A stretch of 7,827 bases of DNA from CAVQGF01 sp045807945 (GTDB lineage: Bacteria > Acidobacteriota > Terriglobia > Terriglobales > Acidobacteriaceae): NCBI GenBank assembly GCA_045807945.1, contig JBJMGI010000082.1, positions 1 through 7,827 of the forward strand, read 5' to 3'. The position numbers and the translations under genes are program-made. This document shows positions 1 to 5,393 of the stretch, in pieces. The notes beneath the pieces were generated by a model. That model saw only the letters and a list, made by a program, of their open reading frames with translations, did not search any database and was not told the DNA's origin. How positions within the stretch are numbered: the first letter of the stretch is position 1; every line of letters starts with the position of its first letter.

Positions 1-528
1 CGCTTCGTTGGCGAGTCCAATCGCCGAGGCTTCCGTGCCATCGATCTGCCGTCCGGTAAGAATCAGATCGGCCGCATGCTTTGGCCCGACCACCGCCGCA
101 AGTCCGGCGCAAGCCACGGGAGGAAAGCAGCCGAGCTTGATCTCAGGGAACCCCCATCGCGCGTGTGGCGAAGTAAAGACCATGTCGCAGACCATCGCTA
201 GCTCGGCTCCGCCTCCTAAGCAGTTTCCCTGCACGGCCGCGATGGTGATCTTCTTGCACGCGACCACCGACCGGATCACGCTGTGAAACAGCCGCAGCAT
301 CTCTTCCACTTTGTCGGGAGTATGCGCGGCCACATCCACCCCAGAGGAAAACGCCTTCTCCGAGCCGCTGATGATCACCGACGCGACCGGCTGCTGCTCA
401 ACCTGCTCGAGCGCAGCCCGAAGCTCCTCCATCATCTCGAAGGTGATCACGTTCTGCGGCGGCGAATTCAGCCGCAAGCGCGCCACATCGTCCACAAACT
501 CCAGCGAGATGGTTTTGAATTCGCTCAT
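1..528 (-). CDS. Crotonase-family hydratase, resembling cyclohexa-1,5-diene-1-carbonyl-CoA hydratase (3' end cut by window)
   Basis: The first 176 codons of an enoyl-CoA hydratase/isomerase family gene are present; the reading frame is still open at the window edge, so the C-terminal part is missing. Visible motifs are the oxyanion-hole segment SSGVDVAAH (about 61-69), GNCLGGGAELA (101-111) and FPEIKLG (127-133). Glu109 and Glu129 match the two catalytic acids of crotonase hydratases, so water addition to a double bond is plausible. The usual PGxGGTQRL segment is replaced by CFPPVACAGL (134-143), and VAAHTPDKVEEML follows the oxyanion region. From memory both traits resemble dienoyl-CoA hydratases (Dch/BamR type), which act on cyclohexadiene-carbonyl-CoA. 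The ATG at 528 is only 3 bases after the stop of the CoA-transferase gene, so the two are probably co-translated. Crotonase membership is certain; the dienoyl-CoA assignment is an inference. Confidence 0.85.
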   Translation of the reverse strand, partial: MSEFKTISLEFVDDVARLRLNSPPQNVITFEMMEELRAALEQVEQQPVASVIISGSEKAFSSGVDVAAHTPDKVEEMLRLFHSVIRSVVACKKITIAAVQGNCLGGGAELAMVCDMVFTSPHARWGFPEIKLGCFPPVACAGLAAVVGPKHAADLILTGRQIDGTEASAIGLANEA

Positions 529-531
529 CCC

Positions 532-1323
532 CTACTTGGTCCAGAAACCTTCTTTATCGTACTCGCGGATAGCACGCAACTCGGCCTGGTTCGGTTCGGG
601 CGTCACGCCCACGTTTTCAGAAACGCGCAGCTTCCATCCCGTGTTCGCGACAACATCCTCGACCGTAACGCCCGGATGTGCCGAATGCAGATACGACTCA
701 CCACTCTCCGCATCGAAGCGCAAGACTGCCTTCGTTGTGATCGCCGCTGCGGGCCCGCCGCGAGGAAGCCCCACACGCTTGCGCCAGCCCGCCCCATCGC
801 CGTTACCGGGACTGGTGATGTAAGAGACTCTCTCCGGCAAGCGCCGCTTCGAATGTTCCAACAGGACGACAAACCTCTTTGCGAGTGACGCGATATCGCA
901 AGCCCCGCCAGACCCCGGCAGGCGAACATAGCCCTTTTCGCCGCGGACCTCGGTCGAGTTCAGATTTCCGAAGCGATCTACTTCGGCGGCGCCGAGGAAC
1001 CCCAGATCCACCTTGCCTGATTGCAGTAGACTCATGACGCCGAGCATGTCCAGACATTGCGTAGCACCTTTGATATTAGGCGGGTCGGCCATGGTGTAGA
1101 TCAGCTCCGGCGAGGGCGTGGTGCGGATCACTCCATTCTCAAACAATCCCACAGCATTGGGAGCGTGCGTCCGCTTAGCCACTACAAACGCAATCAGGGG
1201 CAACCGCATGCCGACGAAGACGACTTCGCCGTCGCGGATCTCGCGAGCGGCAGCGGTGACCATGAGCTCGCCGAGGGTGTACCGCTGCGTTTTGCCGGCG
1301 GAAAGAGTTGTTGAGTCTTGCAT
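532..1323 (-). CDS. CoA-transferase beta subunit, glutaconate CoA-transferase (GctB)/IpdB type
   Basis: This 263-residue protein matches the beta subunit of heterodimeric family I CoA-transferases along its whole length. Recognisable blocks are the start of the fold (YTLGELMVTAAAREI, 15-29), VGMRLPLIAFVVAKRTHAP (37-55), LFENG (60-64), GAAEVDRFGNLNST (111-124), GSGGA (137-141), ITSPG, and a C-terminal HPGVTVEDVVANTGW segment. By alignment from memory Glu62 falls where glutaconate CoA-transferase carries its covalent catalytic glutamate (beta Glu54). Mycobacterial IpdB, a ring-cleaving hydrolase of the same fold, has a different local sequence there, so a true transferase activity is favoured here. 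The enzyme should need an alpha subunit, and none is adjacent. The ATG at 1323 has no clear Shine-Dalgarno; family similarity begins near residue 15, which argues against starting at Met21. The substrate is unknown, but the neighbours suggest a dicarboxylic or ring-derived acyl-CoA. Confidence 0.85.
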   Translation of the reverse strand: MQDSTTLSAGKTQRYTLGELMVTAAAREIRDGEVVFVGMRLPLIAFVVAKRTHAPNAVGLFENGVIRTTPSPELIYTMADPPNIKGATQCLDMLGVMSLLQSGKVDLGFLGAAEVDRFGNLNSTEVRGEKGYVRLPGSGGACDIASLAKRFVVLLEHSKRRLPERVSYITSPGNGDGAGWRKRVGLPRGGPAAAITTKAVLRFDAESGESYLHSAHPGVTVEDVVANTGWKLRVSENVGVTPEPNQAELRAIREYDKEGFWTK

Positions 1324-1345
1324 CAGGCGGGCTGAAAGTAACGCC

Positions 1346-1389
1346 GCTCTTAGCTCTTGGCCTTTAGCTAAAAGCCAAGAGCTAAAAGC
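1346..1389. repeat. Intergenic hairpin with 12-bp perfect arms and internal AGCTAAAAGC direct repeats
   Basis: Arms TTAGCTCTTGGC (1350-1361) and GCCAAGAGCTAA (1374-1385) are perfect inverted repeats around a 12-base loop. After one mismatch a further 3 bp (GCT 1346-1348 with AGC 1387-1389) could pair. The loop contains the palindrome TTTAGCTAAA (1363-1372), and AGCTAAAAGC occurs twice (1366-1375 and 1380-1389). It lies 5 bases after the stop codon of the oxygenase gene and 22 bases before the CoA-transferase start. No T-run follows on the minus strand, so it is not a canonical intrinsic terminator. A dispersed palindromic element, an RNA processing or stabilising site, or a partial attenuator are all possible. 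Confidence 0.8.
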
Positions 1390-1394
1390 TGATT

Positions 1395-2576
1395 CTACTG
1401 CGTAATGTTGATCGCGCTTTTGCGGACTTCGCCGATCGTCGACAACGGGTCGCGCACGTTATCGCGAGGCGCGATCCACTTCGGTTCGTTCTGAATGATG
1501 TCCATCAGCAGCTTCTTGTCCTCGGCGCTGGGCAGGACGTCTTTCAGATGCGCCTGGTACGCGGCATCGTCCATCGGCTCGCCGGTGCGAACGTGGTTCT
1601 TCTGTTCCTTCCATTTACCGATATTGCGATTGAATTTGATGTTCGGCGTGAACAGCTCGGTGGAACCCGGCTTCTGGCTGGCACTGATGCGCTTCACCAA
1701 TCCCGCAACTTCTTCCCAATACAGCGCGCGGTTGTAGTCGTTGATGTCGTCCAAGTCCGGCGAGGCCTCGTTCTTCGGCTCGTCGTAACGGCCTTTCAGT
1801 CCCCAAACGTAAGCCCAATGAGCCGAGGAAGAATGGTCAGTGCCGAACAGGTCCAGCGAGCTTGAGATCCACTTGTTCAGATATTTCTGCAGCAGCCAGC
1901 TCGGGATAACGCCTGCTTCGGCGATGCGCTGCAGACCGGTGTTGCCGGTGCCCATGTGAAAGGCTTCTTCACGCAACATGTACGACATGGAGCGGCCGAG
2001 CGGCGCGAAAGCCGAGTACTTGAGCATCTGCAATTGGAATTTGCCGTCGCGGTCGACGAAATCGGTGTAAGCGAAGAAGTCGAGCCAGTTGTCCACGTCT
2101 TCATTGAAGGAGCCGAGCAGGCGGCGGTTCTCGAAAGCGCGACGCTCCAGCATCTTCTGCGCTTCCACTTTTCCCGAGTGGCCGAAGTGTTCGACTAACA
2201 GCGCGCACATCTGCCACCCGTGGCGCATCTCTTCGATCATTACGCGGGTCAGCGCCTTGCGGTCATATTCCGAAGGAGCAGATTGAAACAACCAGCGCTG
2301 CTGCTCGACGGAGGCAAACTCGGTGTCGCCTTGGTAGACGATCAGGTTAATGAGCGCGTCGCGGATCTGCTGCGTGGGCACCTGACGCAGGTTCTCCCAC
2401 TTCTTGCGTCCCTTCCAGTGGCCGAACTGTATGTCGTCGGTCTCGATCGCGCCAAAGAGCGTATCGAAGTGGAAACCGCGAATGTCATCGTGGTCCACGC
2501 CGATCTCCTTGCGCCAGTCGTTGAACAGGCCGATCCAGTCGCCGAAGGTCCCGACTTTAAGGTTTGAAACCGCCAT
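1395..2576 (-). CDS. BoxB-like di-iron oxygenase (phenylacetate/benzoyl-CoA epoxidase family)
   Basis: This 393-residue protein belongs to the PaaA/BoxB ferritin-like di-iron oxygenases and is closest by eye to BoxB, the oxygenase component of benzoyl-CoA 2,3-epoxidase. Shared blocks are QGDTEFASVEQQR (82-94), EEMRHGWQM (115-123), LLGSFNED (153-160), FVDRDGKFQL (173-182), REEAFHMG (202-209), the DLFGTDHSS and GLKGRYDE region, and LPSAEDKK...WIAP near the C-terminus. The putative iron ligands are Glu86, Glu116, His119, Asp175, Glu204 and His207; their spacing agrees with the six BoxB ligands as I recall them. BoxB is usually around 470 residues, and this protein lacks an N-terminal stretch and much of the insert after GLKGR. 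The ATG at 2576 follows an AGGAG site. No reductase partner (BoxA or PaaE type) is in the window. It probably inserts oxygen into a CoA thioester in the cytoplasm; the substrate is inferred only from the family. Confidence 0.87.
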   Translation of the reverse strand: MAVSNLKVGTFGDWIGLFNDWRKEIGVDHDDIRGFHFDTLFGAIETDDIQFGHWKGRKKWENLRQVPTQQIRDALINLIVYQGDTEFASVEQQRWLFQSAPSEYDRKALTRVMIEEMRHGWQMCALLVEHFGHSGKVEAQKMLERRAFENRRLLGSFNEDVDNWLDFFAYTDFVDRDGKFQLQMLKYSAFAPLGRSMSYMLREEAFHMGTGNTGLQRIAEAGVIPSWLLQKYLNKWISSSLDLFGTDHSSSAHWAYVWGLKGRYDEPKNEASPDLDDINDYNRALYWEEVAGLVKRISASQKPGSTELFTPNIKFNRNIGKWKEQKNHVRTGEPMDDAAYQAHLKDVLPSAEDKKLLMDIIQNEPKWIAPRDNVRDPLSTIGEVRKSAINITQ

Positions 2577-2586
2577 GTATCAGTAG

Positions 2587-2591
2587 CTCCT
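2587..2591 (-). promoter_or_regulatory. Shine-Dalgarno for the BoxB-like gene
   Basis: AGGAG on the minus strand lies 10 bases upstream of the ATG at 2576, within the 31-base gap after the aldehyde dehydrogenase stop. It supports that start and independent ribosome entry for the oxygenase gene. Confidence 0.7.
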
Positions 2592-2607
2592 AATATCCCT
2601 TAGATGC

Positions 2608-4071
2608 TCACAGAGCGAGCCAAACCGACTTCAGCTCGGTGTAATGCTCGATAGCGTGGGCGCCTAGCTCGCGTCCGAAGCCTGACTGCTTGTACCCGCC
2701 GAAAGGCATGGCTGCGTCCATCGGACCGTAAGTATTGATCCAGACGGTGCCTGCTTTTAACCGGCGCGAAAGCGCGTGCGCCTTCTTGATGTCGTTCGTC
2801 CAGATACCGGCGGCGAGTCCGTAAACGTTCTTGTTTGCGAGTTCCGCCACTTGGTCAATGTCATCGAAGCTCAGCGTCGCCAGCACGGGGCCGAATATCT
2901 CTTCCTGGGCAATGGTCATGTCGTTATTGACCGAACCGAATACGGTAGGTTCGATGAAGAATCCTTTGTCACCGTTTACGTTCACACGATTGCCGCCGCT
3001 AACCAGCTGCGCGCCTTCCTTCTTGCCGGCTTCGATATAACCGAGCACGTGCTTCATCTGCTTCTCGCTGACAATCGCGCCGAGCCGCGTCTTCGGGTCC
3101 ATAGGATCACCTGGCCGCAATTTCTTGGCGCGCTCCACAAGCTTGCCCATGAACTCGTCTTGTATCTTTGTCTCAACGAACAACCGCGAACCCGCGTTGC
3201 AGACTTCCCCCTTGCCGTAGAAGATGCCGTTGATAGCTCCCTTTACGGCAGAATCGATATCGGAATCGGCGAAGACGATGTTCGGCGATTTGCCGCCAAG
3301 TTCGAGAGTCACGCGCTTCAGGGTGTCTGCCGCCGAGCGCATGATCTCTTTGCCGACGGAAGTCGATCCGGTGAATGCGACCTTGTCGATGTCTTTGTGG
3401 CGGACGATCGCGGCGCCCGTCTCTGGGCCACCGGTGACGATGTTCAGTACGCCGGGCGGAAATCCTGCCTCAACTGCTAGCTCGCCAAGCTTTAATGCGG
3501 TGAGTGGAGTCTGCTCAGCAGGCTTGTAGACCACAGTATTTCCGCACGCCAGCGCGGGACCAAGCTTCCATGTCGCCAGCAGAAGAGGAAAATTCCATGG
3601 GACGATAGCGCCAACCACACCTAGCGGCTCGCGCATGGTGTAAGTGAAAGCACTACTTAAGGTGTTGACGGTATCCCCCTGAATCTTCGTGGCAATACCG
3701 GCGAAATACCGCATCACGTCGATGGCCATTGGCATATCGACGTAACGGGACTCGAAGATGGGCTTGCCATTGTCGAGCGTCTCCATCTCGGCCAACTCGT
3801 CAATGTGCTGCTCCATCAGGTCGGCTAGCTTCCAGATCAAACGCCCACGCTCACTGGCAGACATTTTTCGCCACGCGCCCTTGGGATCGTCGAACGCTTT
3901 ACGTGCCGCCGCGACAGCCTGATCAATCTCAGCAGAGCCCGCGTCGGCGATCTGGGTCAACACTTCGCCCGTCGCCGGATTGATGGTGTCGAAGTGTTTC
4001 TTACCTTCGACCCATTCCCCGTTGATGAGGAGCTTGCCGGGCTTGATCTGTACTTTGGTGGCCGTTGTCAT
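2608..4071 (-). CDS. NAD(P)+-dependent aldehyde dehydrogenase
   Basis: This 487-residue protein has the usual length for the aldehyde dehydrogenase superfamily and oxidises an aldehyde to the carboxylate. Key features are Asn160 (VPWNFPL), cofactor-binding Lys183 (VYKPAEQTP), FTGSTSVGKEI (233-243) in the Rossmann fold, general base Glu257 (LELGGKSPN), nucleophile Cys291 (GEVCNAGSR) and Glu391 (EEIFGP). Overall it resembles the ALDH1/2-like group rather than being clearly BoxD (3,4-dehydroadipyl-CoA semialdehyde dehydrogenase), but the catalytic set is complete and a CoA-linked semialdehyde substrate is possible in this context. The start was set at the ATG at 4071, which overlaps the stop of the upstream hydratase as ATGA, a classic translational-coupling arrangement. 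A longer reading frame to 4200 exists but would run inside the hydratase gene and adds residues not typical of the family. There is no signal peptide, so the enzyme is cytoplasmic. Confidence 0.95.
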   Translation of the reverse strand: MTTATKVQIKPGKLLINGEWVEGKKHFDTINPATGEVLTQIADAGSAEIDQAVAAARKAFDDPKGAWRKMSASERGRLIWKLADLMEQHIDELAEMETLDNGKPIFESRYVDMPMAIDVMRYFAGIATKIQGDTVNTLSSAFTYTMREPLGVVGAIVPWNFPLLLATWKLGPALACGNTVVYKPAEQTPLTALKLGELAVEAGFPPGVLNIVTGGPETGAAIVRHKDIDKVAFTGSTSVGKEIMRSAADTLKRVTLELGGKSPNIVFADSDIDSAVKGAINGIFYGKGEVCNAGSRLFVETKIQDEFMGKLVERAKKLRPGDPMDPKTRLGAIVSEKQMKHVLGYIEAGKKEGAQLVSGGNRVNVNGDKGFFIEPTVFGSVNNDMTIAQEEIFGPVLATLSFDDIDQVAELANKNVYGLAAGIWTNDIKKAHALSRRLKAGTVWINTYGPMDAAMPFGGYKQSGFGRELGAHAIEHYTELKSVWLAL

Positions 4072-4871
4072 TTCGCTGTAAACGTTGCCGGACGCTTGTC
4101 CACGTACGCTGCGAGGCCTTCCTTCGCGTCGTCGCTCTGGAAGAGCAGCTGCTGGTTCTCGCGTTCGATGGCCAGCGCTGACTCCATCGGGACTTCCCAT
4201 CCGCTCTGCACCGCACGCTTGATGCGTCCCACTGCCTTCGCAGCTTTGTTGGGCGGAGTGAATTGGCGCGCGTACTCCATGATGTTCTCCATGAAGTTGT
4301 CGCGCTCGAAGATGTCATTGATGATTCCCATCTCCTTCGCTTCTTCGAAGGAGAAAGTATTGCCGACCACCATCAATTCAATGGCTTTGGATTTTCCGAC
4401 CAGGCGCGATAAGCGCTGCGTTCCGCCGGTTCCAGGCAGCACGCCAAGATTGACCTCAGGCAGGCCGATCTTTCCCGCGTCTTGACGAGCAATGCGGATA
4501 TCGGCCGCCATCGCGATCTCGAGTCCGCCGCCGACGCAGTGTCCGTTGATGGCAGCGATCACCAGCTTGGGTGTGTGCTCGAGCCGGAGCAGCATCTCGT
4601 TGGCGTGCAGGCAGAAGAAATACTTGAAGGTGGGGTCCACGCTCGACAGCATGCGTATGTTTGCGCCGGCTGAGAAGAATTTGTCACCCGCGCCCGTCAG
4701 CAGCAGCACATAGACATCGTTGTCCATGCGGGCTTTCAAGATGGCCTCGTCGAGCTGCCGGTTCATCTCGTACGTGTAGGTATTCGCCGGCGGATCATTC
4801 ATCTCAATAATGGCCACGCCCGCATCGGTGCGGTAGTTGACCAGGGTCTTGGTTTCGACTGCTGTCGCCAT
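4068..4871 (-). CDS. Enoyl-CoA hydratase/isomerase family protein
   Basis: This 267-residue protein is a full-length crotonase. The oxyanion-hole segments are FFSAGANIRML (65-75) and NGHCVGGGLEIAM (109-121). Glu118 and Glu139 (LPEVNLG) correspond to the two catalytic glutamates of crotonase, and the standard PGTGGTQRL segment follows, so it is likely an active 2-enoyl-CoA hydratase that adds water to a trans-2-enoyl-CoA. It differs from the second crotonase of the operon (1-528) in this segment, so the two probably act on different substrates. It is the first gene of the five-gene run, preceded by a strong Shine-Dalgarno and a 105-base gap. Its TGA stop overlaps the ATG of the aldehyde dehydrogenase. 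Exact substrate unknown. Confidence 0.95.
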   Translation of the reverse strand: MATAVETKTLVNYRTDAGVAIIEMNDPPANTYTYEMNRQLDEAILKARMDNDVYVLLLTGAGDKFFSAGANIRMLSSVDPTFKYFFCLHANEMLLRLEHTPKLVIAAINGHCVGGGLEIAMAADIRIARQDAGKIGLPEVNLGVLPGTGGTQRLSRLVGKSKAIELMVVGNTFSFEEAKEMGIINDIFERDNFMENIMEYARQFTPPNKAAKAVGRIKRAVQSGWEVPMESALAIERENQQLLFQSDDAKEGLAAYVDKRPATFTAK

Positions 4872-4878
4872 ACGTGAA

Positions 4879-4886
4879 TCTCCTTA
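4879..4886 (-). promoter_or_regulatory. Strong Shine-Dalgarno for the first gene of the catabolic run
   Basis: TAAGGAGA on the minus strand sits 7 bases before the ATG at 4871 and is the best ribosome binding site in the window. It fixes the hydratase start and marks it as a likely operon head. Its upstream end overlaps one arm of the dyad at 4884-4907. Confidence 0.8.
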
Positions 4887-4907
4887 GAACAGATCTGGTG
4901 GTTCTAA
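4884..4907. promoter_or_regulatory. Candidate operator: TTAGAAC-N10-GTTCTAA dyad
   Basis: Perfect 7-bp arms TTAGAAC (4884-4890) and GTTCTAA (4901-4907) flank a 10-base spacer. The dyad lies in the leader of the hydratase gene and overlaps the Shine-Dalgarno at 4879-4886. A further AGAACAG copy occurs at 4913-4919, matching 4886-4892. This is a reasonable size for a dimeric repressor site, or the mRNA could fold and hide the ribosome site. No regulator gene is in the window, and no convincing -35/-10 pair could be picked in the gap, so the role is inferred. Confidence 0.45.
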
Positions 4908-4940
4908 ACTCAAGAACAGCAGCTTAGACACACGCTGCCG

Positions 4941-4957
4941 AAGGGTTCAGCACCCTT
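4941..4957. repeat. Small hairpin in the inter-operon gap
   Basis: AAGGGT (4941-4946) and ACCCTT (4952-4957) form a 6-bp stem with a 5-base loop. It lies 20 bases past the stop of the TfoX-like gene. On the minus strand it is followed by CGGCAG rather than a T-run, so it is a poor intrinsic terminator. The rest of the 4872-4976 gap holds only the dyad and Shine-Dalgarno listed separately. Confidence 0.35.
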
Positions 4958-4976
4958 TTCAGAACCCTCAATTATC

Positions 4977-5369
4977 TCATTTGCGGGGTGATTTAGCCGA
5001 CTGAAAAGCTCGTTCGAACCAGAGCAGCGCGTCGCGCAGGTCGCCTTCGCTGCCGATCTCGAATGGAAACCACTTGTGGGTATCCATGTTCTCTTGCGCT
5101 ATACGGGGGTCTTTGGGCGCTTGCTCGCGCCACTTCGATCCTTCAGGAAGTTTGAAGATCACCGAGTTCGAGCTGCCCAAGCAGCGTGATCTCGGTACGG
5201 CGGCGAAGATCGTCTTGCCGCGATAGAAGCCAGTCAGGCCGAACATCGGCTTCGTGGTCACTCCGGGCCATTGCTCCACTTCTTCCGCCAGCATAGCCGC
5301 CCAGCGCTGCATCTCGGGCGAGAGCTTCTGGAATCGCGGCATGCCCGGCCTTGGCGATTTCTTCCTCAC
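4977..5369 (-). CDS. Small TfoX-N-like conserved hypothetical protein
   Basis: This 130-residue protein carries a PMFGLTGFYRGKTIFAAVP segment (about 41-59) like the MFG...G..FA core of the TfoX/Sxy N-terminal domain, and ends in WFPFEI...DLRDALLWFERAF. Some TfoX proteins regulate competence, but many short single-domain members have no known role, so no function is claimed. The start chosen is GTG at 5369, which has AGAGG 7 bases upstream (5377-5381). An ATG at 5342 (residue 10), preceded by AAGG, is a good alternative and would give 121 residues. The ends are rich in Lys, Arg and Pro; no membrane segment or signal peptide is visible. It lies 24 bases after the aldolase stop and is probably co-transcribed with it. 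Confidence 0.75.
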   Translation of the reverse strand: MRKKSPRPGMPRFQKLSPEMQRWAAMLAEEVEQWPGVTTKPMFGLTGFYRGKTIFAAVPRSRCLGSSNSVIFKLPEGSKWREQAPKDPRIAQENMDTHKWFPFEIGSEGDLRDALLWFERAFQSAKSPRK

Positions 5370-5393
5370 CTTGCTGCCTCTGTGAGAAGGACG

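Noticed and set aside
283..888. Plus-strand 201-residue open frame, with an overlapping 170-residue plus-strand frame at 311-823
   Set aside because: They are antisense to two clear family genes (Dch-like and GctB-like). Their translations are Arg/His- or Ser-rich with no recognisable motif, typical of antisense frames in GC-rich DNA.
1346..1389. Intrinsic terminator ending the operon after the BoxB-like gene
   Set aside because: No T-run follows the stem on the minus strand, and the next gene starts 22 bases later in the same direction, so full termination is unlikely.
2776..3480. Plus-strand 234-residue open frame
   Set aside because: It lies entirely antisense to the aldehyde dehydrogenase catalytic region, which has a complete motif set. 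No family resemblance is seen in the plus-strand product.
4072..4200. N-terminal extension of the aldehyde dehydrogenase by 43 residues
   Set aside because: The extension lies in a second frame inside the hydratase gene and reads as Arg/Pro/Gly-rich sequence. The ATGA overlap at 4068-4071 gives a natural start and the normal family length.
1..4871. Canonical box (benzoyl-CoA epoxidation) or paa (phenylacetyl-CoA) cluster
   Set aside because: BoxA, BoxC and PaaBCE-type genes are absent, and the CoA-transferase and Dch-like genes are not part of those clusters. Box or paa gene symbols were therefore not assigned.
4908..4976. A sigma-70 promoter for the catabolic run
   Set aside because: TTGAGT- and TTGAGG-like hexamers occur on the minus strand, but none has a credible -10 at proper spacing. 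A promoter is likely somewhere in or before the gap but cannot be placed.
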